A stretch of DNA of 64,000 nt from Amycolatopsis regifaucium (GTDB lineage: Bacteria > Actinomycetota > Actinomycetes > Mycobacteriales > Pseudonocardiaceae). Each line of letters begins with the position of its first letter. Positions within the stretch are counted from its first letter, which is position 1. Positions 40,490 through 47,936 of this stretch are shown here, piece after piece. The DNA is taken from assembly GCF_001613935.1 (NCBI RefSeq), contig NZ_LQCI01000034.1, positions 228,521 to 292,520 of the forward strand, written 5' to 3'. Under the pieces are notes generated by a model, which was not told the origin of the DNA, ran no database searches, and saw nothing but the letters and a program-made list of their open reading frames with translations. Position numbers and translations under genes: made by a program.

Positions 40490-41890
40490 TCAGCCGGTCG
40501 GTCGCGGGAAGACCGGCGGGGTGAACCGCACGAACGCCGGTGCCATCGGCTTCTCCTCGAACGTTTCGCTGAACAACTCCGGGACCAGCCGGTAGCCGGG
40601 GCCGAGCGCGGCCGCCGCGGCGTTGAGCGGGCGCGGGCCGGTGGACGGCCAGCGTCCACTGTCCACACGGGACAGCAGCGTGCGCAGCAGGACGATCTCC
40701 TCGGCGGCGTTGAACGAGCAGTGGCCGCCCCGCTCGACGTAGGTCCGGCGCAGCCGTTCGGGATCGCCGTTGCGGCGGACTTGGTCGGCGTACCAGCGGG
40801 TCTGATCCGAAACGGCGCCGCCGTCACCGGTGGTGTGCACGGTCAGCACGGGTGACGGCGTGGTGCCCGCGGCCACGGTGTGGCGCCGCAGGTAGGCCTC
40901 CGCCGCCGGATCCGCCGCGATCCTCGGCGCCGCGGCGAGCCGAGCGAGGTCGGCCACCAGTTCCACGCCGGCCGCCTGCCGATAGGCGTGCCGGACGAGG
41001 TCGCGCCGGGCGGAGCCGTCCAGCATCCGGCGGTAGTCGATTCCGGTGTTCCAGGACGGGTTCCCACCGGCCCGGCGCTCGATTTCGGCCCGTGCCAGCG
41101 GTCCGTAGCCGTTCACGTAGGCCGCGGTGACCCAGATCGCCTGCTGGGCGAGCCGGTCCGACGGCGCGGACGGCTCCGGCTGGTGCGCGAAGGCCCAGCC
41201 CGGGATGTTGCCGAGTGCTCCGGCCAGCGCGATCCGGGCGCGGCCCGAGTCGGTCTTCTGGGCTTCCGCCACGATCGCCGTCAGCGCGGCCTGGGCGGCT
41301 GCGGGGTCGCGCGGCCTGACCAGGTCGATGTCCGCGTCCGGCGCCAGCAGGGTTTTGAGGGCGAAGAGCATGTCCAGTGCGCTGTTCCAGGTGCCGTTCG
41401 CGTCGTATTCGCCGCATTGCGTCAGCACACCGTCGAACCGGCCGGGGTTGTCTTCAGCGAGCTTCAGTGAGATCACCGCGCCCATGGACATCCCGCTGGT
41501 GACGGTCCGCCGTGGCTTCCCCACGTTGGCCTCGAACCAGTCCAGCAACGCGACCTGGTCGGTCAGCGCCTCCTCGATCGCGTATCCGAACACGCCCTTG
41601 TAGTTCGACGCGGCGAGCGCGTAGCCCTGAGCGAGCAGCCAAGTCTCGGTCTCCGGCCGGGTGGCCAGGTGGATCCGCGTCGGCGGCCAGTCCTTCACAT
41701 AGAGCCCGTGGCTGTACAGCACGAGCGTGCCGTTCCACCGTTTCGGCACTTTGACCAGGTATCTCGCGCCGTCGATCGTTCCTTCGTGGCTACGCCATGA
41801 CTCCTTCGCGGCGGCCGGGACGGCGGTCAGCAGGCCGCCGAGCAGGACGGCGACGAGCACGGTGACGAGAGCCTTCAGCGTTCGGTTCAT
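40490..41890 (-). CDS. Secreted alpha/beta hydrolase (466 aa)
   Basis: Residues 1-30 form a Sec signal peptide (MNRTLKALVTVLVAVLLGGLLTAVPAAA-type, cleavage after AAA). The mature part is an alpha/beta-hydrolase: GTLVLYSHGLY (oxyanion region), RTVTSGMSMGAVISLKLAE with the nucleophile Ser in GMSMG, and late VLTVHTTGDGGAVSDQ and ERGGHCSF which would hold the Asp and the His. The Ser-containing motif and the C-terminal half resemble tannase- or peptidase-like secreted hydrolases of streptomycetes. Substrate unknown. The gene has its own promoter carrying a palindromic operator and appears to be leaderless. It converges on the propeller lipoprotein gene. Confidence 0.88.
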   Translation of the reverse strand: MNRTLKALVTVLVAVLLGGLLTAVPAAAKESWRSHEGTIDGARYLVKVPKRWNGTLVLYSHGLYVKDWPPTRIHLATRPETETWLLAQGYALAASNYKGVFGYAIEEALTDQVALLDWFEANVGKPRRTVTSGMSMGAVISLKLAEDNPGRFDGVLTQCGEYDANGTWNSALDMLFALKTLLAPDADIDLVRPRDPAAAQAALTAIVAEAQKTDSGRARIALAGALGNIPGWAFAHQPEPSAPSDRLAQQAIWVTAAYVNGYGPLARAEIERRAGGNPSWNTGIDYRRMLDGSARRDLVRHAYRQAAGVELVADLARLAAAPRIAADPAAEAYLRRHTVAAGTTPSPVLTVHTTGDGGAVSDQTRWYADQVRRNGDPERLRRTYVERGGHCSFNAAEEIVLLRTLLSRVDSGRWPSTGPRPLNAAAAALGPGYRLVPELFSETFEEKPMAPAFVRFTPPVFPRPTG

Positions 41891-41896
41891 GAACCC

Positions 41897-41926
41897 AAAA
41901 TAGGTGACCAAAAGGTCACATGTCAA
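41897..41926 (-). promoter_or_regulatory. Secreted hydrolase promoter with palindromic operator in the spacer
   Basis: On the minus strand TTGACA (-35) and TATTTT (-10) are separated by the 18-bp spacer TGTGACCTTTTGGTCACC, which is itself a palindrome (GTGACC-TTTT-GGTCAC). The -10 ends 6 nt before the ATG. A repressor bound here would cover the whole promoter. Confidence 0.85.
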
Positions 41927-41944
41927 CGCGCGCCGAACCCTCTC

Positions 41945-41965
41945 GCATTTAGAGGACTAAACGCG
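41945..41965. repeat. Single arm of palindrome family D
   Basis: The 21-bp GCATTTAGAGGACTAAACGCG matches the arm of the family D palindromes at 36.7 and 52.8 kb, but no second arm follows. It lies between the hydrolase promoter and the membrane protein gene. Confidence 0.6.
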
Positions 41966-41973
41966 GAAGGTGG

Positions 41974-42480
41974 TCAGCGGCGGGTGCGGGTCTCGGCGCG
42001 CAGGACCCGGACGTCGAAGAAGGCGACCACCGCCGAGACGACGGCGGCGAGCAGGCCGAGGTACCGGCCGAGGCCGGTCCCGATCTCGACACCCGCCGCG
42101 GAGAAGATCCCCCGCTGGTCGGCACTGAACTGCCAGTCGAGGGTGACCCAGCCGAGCAGGATCAGCAGCAGCGCGCCGATGGCCGCCATCAGCCAAAGAT
42201 GCGGCAGGCCCGCGCGGCGGACGGCGTCGACGCGGCCGAACAGCACGACGGCGAGGCCGGGCAGGAACAGCAGGAAGGGCGGCGCCCACGCGAGGAAACC
42301 GGCGTGCCACGCGTCGCGGGTGACATCGTCGGCGGGCAACGTCGTCAGCACGTCCTCGATCTCCGGACGCGCCGCGGTCAGGGTCGTCCACGGCAGGAAC
42401 AGGGCCACCAGCGCGAGCAGCCCGGCCGCGAGGCCGAGCCACTCACGCCAGGTGACCTTCTTCAAAGCGAGATCAGGCAC
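41974..42480 (-). CDS. Four-helix membrane protein, unknown (168 aa)
   Basis: Four predicted transmembrane segments: EWLGLAAGLLALVALFLPW, APPFLLFLPGLAVVLFG, LWLMAAIGALLLILLGWVTL, and LGLLAAVVSAVVAFFDV, with a short Arg-rich C-terminal tail (RAETRTRR). Similar proteins follow gatB in several actinomycetes; function unknown. The GTG start overlaps the end of gatB by 8 nt, so it is translated from the gat operon. Confidence 0.82.
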   Translation of the reverse strand: MPDLALKKVTWREWLGLAAGLLALVALFLPWTTLTAARPEIEDVLTTLPADDVTRDAWHAGFLAWAPPFLLFLPGLAVVLFGRVDAVRRAGLPHLWLMAAIGALLLILLGWVTLDWQFSADQRGIFSAAGVEIGTGLGRYLGLLAAVVSAVVAFFDVRVLRAETRTRR

Positions 42481-43978
42481 CGACTCGCTCGACGATCAGT
42501 TCGCGCACGCGCTTGGCGTCGGCCTGGCCTTTGGTGGCCTTCATGACCGCGCCGACGATCGCCCCGGCCGCGGCCACCTTGCCGCCGCGGATCTTCTCGG
42601 CGACGTCCGGCTGCGCGGCCAGCGCCTCGTCGACCGCCGCGATGAGCGCGGAGTCGTCGGAAACGACCTTCAGGCCGCGCTTCTCGACGACCTCGGACGG
42701 CGAACCCTCGCCGGCGAGCACGCCCTGCACGACCTCCTTGGCCAGCTTGTTGGTCAGCTCACCGGACTTCACCAGCCCGATGACCTCGGCCAGCTGCGCC
42801 GGGGTGATCGCCAGCTCGGACAGTTCGACCTCGCGGGAGTTGGCTTCCTGCGCCAGCGTGTTGACCCACCAGCTGCGAGCCTCGTCCGGGGTCGCGCCCG
42901 CCTCGACGGTCGCGGTGACCAGATCGACCGCGCCGACGTTGAGCAGGTCGCGCAGCGCCTCGTCGGTCAGGTTCCACTCGCGCTGGATGCGCTTGCGGCG
43001 CTCCGACGGCATCTCCGGCAGCGTCTTGCGCAGTTCCTCGACCCATTCGGCCGACGGCGCGATCGGCACCAGGTCGGGCTCCGGGAAGTACCGGTAGTCC
43101 TCGGCGGTCTCCTTGGTACGACCGGGCGACGTGGTGCCGTCGGACTCCTGGAAGTGCCGTGTCTCCTGCTTGATCGAGCCGCCCTCGGCGAGGATCGCCG
43201 CCTGGCGCGTCATCTCGTACCGCACGGCGCGCTCGACGCTGCGCAGCGAGTTGACGTTCTTGGTCTCGGTCCGCGTTCCGAACTCGGTCGCGTCCTTGGC
43301 CATCAGCGAGACGTTCGCGTCGCAGCGCAGGGACCCCTGGTCCATGCGGACATCGGAGACGTCGAGTGCCTGCAGCAGATCCCGCAGCGCGCTCACATAC
43401 GCCCGCGCGACCTCGGGAGCGCGCTCCCCGGTGTGCTCGATCGTCTTGGTGACGATCTCGATCAGCGGCACACCGGCACGGTTGTAGTCGAGCAGCGAAT
43501 GCTCGGCACCGTGGATCCGGCCGGTGGCACCGCCGACGTGCAGCGACTTACCGGTGTCCTCCTCCATGTGCGCGCGCTCGATCTCCACGCGCACGACCTC
43601 GCCGTCGTCCAGCGTGACGTCGAGGTAGCCGTTGAAGGCGATCGGCTCGTCGTACTGCGAGGTCTGGAAGTTCTTCGGCATGTCCGGATAGAAGTAGTTC
43701 TTCCGGGCGAACCGGCACCACGGCGCGATCTCGCAGTTGAGCGCGAGCCCGATCCGGATCGCGCTCTCGACGGCCTTGCCGTTCAACGCGGGCAGCGCGC
43801 CGGGCAGGCCGAGGCAGGTCGGGCACACCTTGGTGTTGGGCTCGCCGCCGAACTCGTTGGCGCAGCCGCAGAACATCTTGGTGTCGGTGTTCAGCTCGAC
43901 GTGCACCTCGAGGCCCAGCACCGGGTCGAACCGCTCGATGACGTCGGCGTAGTCCATCAACTCAACCACGGCGGTCAC
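42473..43978 (-). CDS. gatB: Glutamyl/aspartyl-tRNA amidotransferase subunit B, GatB (501 aa)
   Basis: The kinase/transferase subunit that phosphorylates and amidates Glu-tRNA-Gln (and Asp-tRNA-Asn). Signatures: LGLEVHVELNTDTKMFCGC, the zinc cysteines in FCGC...CPTCLGLPGALP, and RKNYFYPDMPKNFQTSQYD. The C-terminal YqeY-like tRNA-binding domain (about 400-500) ends KATKGQADAKRVRELI. Start overlaps gatA stop (ATGA), the third step of a tightly coupled gatC-gatA-gatB operon. Corresponds to Rv3009c. Confidence 0.98.
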   Translation of the reverse strand: MTAVVELMDYADVIERFDPVLGLEVHVELNTDTKMFCGCANEFGGEPNTKVCPTCLGLPGALPALNGKAVESAIRIGLALNCEIAPWCRFARKNYFYPDMPKNFQTSQYDEPIAFNGYLDVTLDDGEVVRVEIERAHMEEDTGKSLHVGGATGRIHGAEHSLLDYNRAGVPLIEIVTKTIEHTGERAPEVARAYVSALRDLLQALDVSDVRMDQGSLRCDANVSLMAKDATEFGTRTETKNVNSLRSVERAVRYEMTRQAAILAEGGSIKQETRHFQESDGTTSPGRTKETAEDYRYFPEPDLVPIAPSAEWVEELRKTLPEMPSERRKRIQREWNLTDEALRDLLNVGAVDLVTATVEAGATPDEARSWWVNTLAQEANSREVELSELAITPAQLAEVIGLVKSGELTNKLAKEVVQGVLAGEGSPSEVVEKRGLKVVSDDSALIAAVDEALAAQPDVAEKIRGGKVAAAGAIVGAVMKATKGQADAKRVRELIVERVGA

Positions 43979-45492
43979 TTCTTTCCTCCCAGCTCCGGAA
44001 CCTCGTGCACCAGCGAGCCACCGTTGGCGGCGTCACGCGCGACCTCGTAGGCGGCGCCGACGCGGTACAGCCTGTCGTCGGCCATCGCCGGGGCCATGAT
44101 CTGCAGGCCGACCGGCAGTCCGTCCTCGTGCGACAGTCCACTCGGGACACTCATCGCGGCGTTGCCCGCGAGGTTCGACGGGATGGTGCACAGGTCCGCC
44201 AGGTACATCGCCATCGGGTCGTCGACCCGCTCGCCGATCTTGAACGCCGTGGTCGGCGTGGTCGGCGACACCAGCACGTCCACCTTTTCGTACGCGGCTT
44301 CGAAGTCACGCGTGATCAGCGTGCGCACCTTCTGCGCCGAGCCGTAGTAGGCGTCGTAGTAGCCCGACGACAGCGCGTAGGTGCCGAGCATGATGCGGCG
44401 CTTGACCTCGGGGCCGAAGCCCTTCTCGCGGGTGAGCGACATGACCTCTTCGGCGCTGTGCGCGCCGTCGTCGGACACGCGCAGGCCGTAGCGCATGGCG
44501 TCGAACCGGGCGAGGTTCGACGAGCACTCGCTCGGCGCGATCAGGTAGTACGCGGGCAGCGCGTAGGTGAAGTTCGGGCACGAGACCTCGACGACCTCGG
44601 CACCGAGCGAGCGCAGCTGCTCGACGGCGGCCTCGAAGGACCGCAGCACGCCGGGCTGGTAGCCGTCACCGGCGAACTCCTTCACCACGCCGACGCGCAC
44701 GCCCTTGAGGTCGCCGGTCAGACCCTGGCGGGCCGCGGCGACCACCGGCGGGACCGGCGCGTCGATCGAGGTCGAGTCCATCGGGTCGTAGCCGGCGATG
44801 ACCTCGTGCAGCAGGGCGGCGTCGAGCACCGTCCGCGCGCAGGGCCCGGCCTGGTCCAGCGACGACGAGAAGGCGATGAGGCCGTAGCGGGAAACGCCGC
44901 CGTAGGTCGGCTTGACCCCGACCGTGCCGGTGACGGCGCCCGGCTGGCGGATCGAGCCACCGGTGTCGGTACCGATCGCGATCGCGGCTTCGAAGGCCGC
45001 GATGGACGCCGACGAGCCACCGCCGGAACCGCCGGGGATGCGGGCGTGGTCCCACGGGTTGTGCGTCGGGCCGAACGCGGAGTTCTCCGTGGAGGAACCC
45101 ATCGCGAACTCGTCCATGTTGGTCTTGCCGAGCACCACGACACCGGCTTCGCGCAGCTTGCGCGTCACGGTGGCGTCGTACGGCGGGATCCAGTTCTCCA
45201 GCGTCTTGGAACCGGCGGTGGTGGGGATGCCCTTGGTGGTCAGGACGTCCTTGAGCGCGAGCGGCACCCCGGCGAGCGGCGATTTCGGCGCCTTGCCTTC
45301 GGCGACGTCGGCGTCCACCGCACGGGCGGCCTCGAGCGCGCCCTCGGTGTCCACGTGCAGGAACGCGTGGATGTGCTCGTCGACCTCGGCGATCCGGTCC
45401 AGGTGGGCCTTGGCCACCTCGACGGCCGAGACCTCACGCGTCTGGATCTTTTCCGCCAGCTCGGCGGCGGTCAGCTTGATGAGTTCGGTCAC
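43975..45492 (-). CDS. gatA: Glutamyl/aspartyl-tRNA amidotransferase subunit A, GatA (505 aa)
   Basis: Amidase-family glutaminase that supplies ammonia to GatB. The amidase triad is visible: the Lys in VPLALKDVLTTKG, the cis-Ser and nucleophile Ser in PGGSGGGSSASIAAFEA and DTGGSIRQPGAVTG. C-terminal SVPSGLSHEDGLPVGLQIM is characteristic of the GatA subgroup. Starts in the gatC stop codon (ATGA). Corresponds to Rv3011c. Confidence 0.98.
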   Translation of the reverse strand: MTELIKLTAAELAEKIQTREVSAVEVAKAHLDRIAEVDEHIHAFLHVDTEGALEAARAVDADVAEGKAPKSPLAGVPLALKDVLTTKGIPTTAGSKTLENWIPPYDATVTRKLREAGVVVLGKTNMDEFAMGSSTENSAFGPTHNPWDHARIPGGSGGGSSASIAAFEAAIAIGTDTGGSIRQPGAVTGTVGVKPTYGGVSRYGLIAFSSSLDQAGPCARTVLDAALLHEVIAGYDPMDSTSIDAPVPPVVAAARQGLTGDLKGVRVGVVKEFAGDGYQPGVLRSFEAAVEQLRSLGAEVVEVSCPNFTYALPAYYLIAPSECSSNLARFDAMRYGLRVSDDGAHSAEEVMSLTREKGFGPEVKRRIMLGTYALSSGYYDAYYGSAQKVRTLITRDFEAAYEKVDVLVSPTTPTTAFKIGERVDDPMAMYLADLCTIPSNLAGNAAMSVPSGLSHEDGLPVGLQIMAPAMADDRLYRVGAAYEVARDAANGGSLVHEVPELGGKK

Positions 45493-45788
45493 TGCTCTTC
45501 TCCCAGAATCCGCGGCACCCGGAAACGACCCTCTTCGGCGGCCGGCGCACCGGCCAATGCCTGCTGCTGGGTCAGCCCCTGTCGGACGACGTCGTCACGG
45601 AAGACGTTGGTCAGCGGCACGGCGTGCGACGTGGGCGGGACATCCTCGCCTGCGACCTCGCTCACCTTGGCCACCGAGTCCAGGATCTGGTCGAGCTGGC
45701 CTGCGAAGACGTCCAGCTCCTCTTCGGTGACGGCAAGCCTGGCCAGCTTGGCGAGGTGTGCGACCTCGTCGCGGGAAATGTTGGGCAC
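45489..45788 (-). CDS. gatC: Glutamyl/aspartyl-tRNA amidotransferase subunit C, GatC (99 aa)
   Basis: Small subunit that clamps GatA to GatB. The sequence ISRDEVAHLAKLARLAVTEEELDVFAGQLDQILDSVAKVSEV is the conserved N-terminal half, and the C-terminus ends in GRFRVPRIL. The GTG giving VPNISRDEV is preferred because it yields the standard 99-aa length and has GGGAG about 10 nt upstream; the extension beyond it has no similarity. First gene of gatC-gatA-gatB. Corresponds to Rv3012c. Confidence 0.95.
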   Translation of the reverse strand: MPNISRDEVAHLAKLARLAVTEEELDVFAGQLDQILDSVAKVSEVAGEDVPPTSHAVPLTNVFRDDVVRQGLTQQQALAGAPAAEEGRFRVPRILGEEQ

Positions 45789-46032
45789 GCGGGTGACTCC
45801 CGGGGTGTGCTGTGCGGGTTCTGTCGGAAGCTGCAAGTCTATGGTGGCGGCGTCGGCGTACTCGACTGGGTTATGCCGCGGCCTGCGCTCCCATGTCGGG
45901 TAAGGAGTGCCTGGTTCGTTATCCCGCGCCCCGGACGTCGGTCCCCATTACCTCGTCCGGTCTGTCACAATCGGCGCCCGGCGTAGCGCGTTCCACGGCG
46001 AGGCTGGAACGCCTGAGGCGAAAGGGGCGCGT

Positions 46033-46686
46033 GTGTCGTTCCTGATCCGGGTCCAAATACCGGACACCCCGGGGACCCTCGGTGCGGTCGCCACCGCGCT
46101 CGGCACCGTCGGCGCCGACATCCTGAGCGTGGACGTGGTGGAACGCGGCGGCGGTATCGCCGTCGACGACCTCGTCGTCGAAATCCCCTCCGGCAGGCTT
46201 CCGGACGCGCTGATCACCGCCGCCGAAAGCGTCGACGGTGTCGAAGTCGACGCCGTCCGCCCGTACGCCGGGGTCCTGGACACCCATCGCGAACTCGAGC
46301 TGGTCGAGGAGATAGCCGCGAAGCCCGCTTCGGGACTGGAGATCCTCGCCGAAGGCGTGCCGCGGATCATCCGGGCGGGCTGGGCCGTCGTCGTCGAACA
46401 CGCCGAATCGGGCGCGATCCGGCTGGCGTCGTCCAACGCCGCGCCCGAGACGCCGATCACCGACCTGCCGTGGCTACCGCTGGAACGCGCCACCATCCTC
46501 GACGCCGAGGAAGCGTGGATCCCGGAGACGTGGAAGGAACTGGGCACCGAGCTGGCGGCCACGCCGCTGGGGAAGCCCGGGAAGGCGCTGCTGGTCGCGC
46601 GGCCGGGCGGGCCGAACTTCCGTGCCGCCGAGGTGGCGCGTTTGGCGCACTTCGCGGGGATCGTCGCGGTCGTGCTGGACAGCTGA
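46033..46686 (+). CDS. ACT-domain protein (217 aa)
   Basis: One clear ACT domain at the N-terminus (FLIRVQIPDTPGTLGAVATALGTVGADILSVDVVE), an amino-acid-sensing fold, followed by a second module (SGLEILAEGVPRIIRAGWAVVVEH) and a C-terminal GNAT-like or Roadblock-like end (FRAAEVARLAHFAGIVAVVL). It is the positional counterpart of M. tuberculosis Rv3013, also an ACT-domain protein divergent from gatC. Ligand and partner unknown. The GTG has AAAGGGG 6 nt upstream and is preferred over an in-frame start 126 nt earlier. Confidence 0.88.
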   Translation: MSFLIRVQIPDTPGTLGAVATALGTVGADILSVDVVERGGGIAVDDLVVEIPSGRLPDALITAAESVDGVEVDAVRPYAGVLDTHRELELVEEIAAKPASGLEILAEGVPRIIRAGWAVVVEHAESGAIRLASSNAAPETPITDLPWLPLERATILDAEEAWIPETWKELGTELAATPLGKPGKALLVARPGGPNFRAAEVARLAHFAGIVAVVLDS

Positions 46687-46703
46687 CCCTGGTCATCCGG
46701 GGC

Positions 46704-46760
46704 GTGTTGTGAACGGGACTTTCATGGCAGATTCTGCGATGAAAGTCCCGTTCACAACAC
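46704..46760. terminator. Palindrome family E, 28-bp arms
   Basis: 28-bp arms with one mismatch around a single central T, between the convergent ACT-domain gene and vapC. The arms contain GAACGGGACTTTCAT. A likely bidirectional terminator. Confidence 0.75.
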
Positions 46761-46775
46761 ATCCGCCGGGGCGGG

Positions 46776-47198
46776 TCACGAGTCGAAGATCGCCTCGGCG
46801 CGGAGCTCGGGGACGACCTCGGCGATACGCACGTAGTCGACATCCTTGTGGATCAGAACGGCCTTATGCCGCACCGCGACCGCCGCGATGAGGCAATCCA
46901 TCGAAGAACGAACCCTGTGCCCGTCCGCCCGAACGGCCCGGGAGATCTCCGCCGCGCTCCGGAAGTCGATCGCGGGATCCACACCCAGGTTCACGAAACC
47001 GGCGAGCGTCCTTTCGAGGCGAGGAAGCGCCTCAGCGTTCGCTCCGGCGAGCAGTTCCATCACAATGGGTTCGGAGGTGACGATCATCTTCGGCTGCGCG
47101 GCGAGCTCCACGACCAGATCCCGCGCACGCGTCGCCCGCTTGCGCAGGAAATCGATCCACACCGAGCTGTCGATCAGGCAGCGTTGCTCAGGAGGCAT
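46776..47198 (-). CDS. vapC: VapC-type PIN-domain toxin (140 aa)
   Basis: PIN-domain ribonuclease. The acidic metal-binding residues are visible: Asp in CLIDSSVWIDFL, Glu in VTSEPIVMELLAGA, Asp in SSMDCLIAAVAV and the final Asp in LIHKDVDYVRI. This is the order of VapC toxins that cleave tRNA or rRNA. Its ATG (MPPEQRCLID) overlaps the end of the antitoxin gene by 11 nt. The frame could start further upstream, but that would lie inside the antitoxin. The module sits as an insertion between two core genes (ACT-domain gene and ligA), consistent with acquisition. Confidence 0.93.
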   Translation of the reverse strand: MPPEQRCLIDSSVWIDFLRKRATRARDLVVELAAQPKMIVTSEPIVMELLAGANAEALPRLERTLAGFVNLGVDPAIDFRSAAEISRAVRADGHRVRSSMDCLIAAVAVRHKAVLIHKDVDYVRIAEVVPELRAEAIFDS

Positions 47199-47409
47199 CG
47201 CGCCACTTACGGTCGGCGGGGTCATCCCGCATCTCGTCGAGATCCGCTTCCCAGCCGATACCTTCCAGCGCCAGGATGTCGGCGGTGGTGATCACCGGCG
47301 CCGCCTTCCGCAATGCGAAATCCACGGCGTCCTTCTTGGTCTTGAACCCATAGCGCTGCATGACGGCGGCGACCAGCTCGTCGTCTATGTCGATATTGGT
47401 CCGACTCAT
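47188..47409 (-). CDS. vapB: VapB-type antitoxin (73 aa)
   Basis: Residues 1-35 form a ribbon-helix-helix DNA-binding domain (MSRTNIDIDDELVAAVMQRYGFKTKKDAV), matching the VapB/DUF2191 type that begins MxRTxIxIDDxL. The C-terminal part (ALEGIGWEADLDEMRDD) would wrap around VapC and insert into its active site. Directly upstream is an inverted repeat for autoregulation, and the start lacks a ribosome-binding site, with TATGGT 6 nt before the ATG (leaderless). Confidence 0.93.
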   Translation of the reverse strand: MSRTNIDIDDELVAAVMQRYGFKTKKDAVDFALRKAAPVITTADILALEGIGWEADLDEMRDDPADRKWRDAS

Positions 47410-47438
47410 ACACCAACCATACACCCGCGAGGTGTATG
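47407..47438 (-). promoter_or_regulatory. vapBC operator/promoter
   Basis: CATACACC occurs twice in direct orientation, and the second copy forms an inverted repeat with GGTGTATG across 5 nt (CGCGA). The repeats overlap the candidate -10 (TATGGT, minus strand) and the start codon of the antitoxin, so VapBC binding would silence the operon. Confidence 0.75.
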
Positions 47439-47441
47439 GGC

Positions 47442-47936
47442 TTACAGGTCCAGGCGATAGGCGATCAACGTGACTCCGGGGTGCGGCTCCCAGTCCCGCT
47501 CGGGCATCCGCACGAAACCGAGCCGCTCGTAGAGCCGGTGCGCCCGCTCCATCGTGAGCATGCTGCACAGCACCACCCTGGCGGCACCCACCTCCCGCGC
47601 CCGTTCGATGACCGCCCTGGTCAGTGCCTCACCGATACCGCGTCCGGTGGCCGACGGGTGCACGCCGAGCATGCGGAACTCCAGTTCGCCCTCGCGGGAC
47701 AGCTCGGCGAAGGGTGTCCCAGGGCGCGCGATCGTGACCGTGCCGACCAGGGTGCCGTCGCCGTCCACCGCGACCAGGAGTTCGGCGAGTTCGGCGCGCC
47801 GGGCGGCGTCGACGAGCTCGGCCGCGTAGCCCACGCCCTCGACGAGGCCCCGTTCCGCCGCGTACGCGGCCAGGGTGAGTTCCCCGACCGCCTTCAGCTC
47901 GTCGGAGCGGGCGGGCCGGATCTCCAGCTCACTCAT
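47442..47936 (-). CDS. GNAT-family N-acetyltransferase (164 aa)
   Basis: GCN5-type fold. Motif A, the acetyl-CoA-binding loop, is FRMLGVHPSATGRGIGEALTRAVIE with the R/Q-x-x-G-x-G/A pattern; the N-terminal EIRPARSDELKAVGELTLAAY and C-terminal MERAHRLYERLGFVRMPERDW are typical. Substrate unknown. The ATG overlaps the end of ligA by 8 nt, so it is translated from the ligA message. Confidence 0.92.
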   Translation of the reverse strand: MSELEIRPARSDELKAVGELTLAAYAAERGLVEGVGYAAELVDAARRAELAELLVAVDGDGTLVGTVTIARPGTPFAELSREGELEFRMLGVHPSATGRGIGEALTRAVIERAREVGAARVVLCSMLTMERAHRLYERLGFVRMPERDWEPHPGVTLIAYRLDL

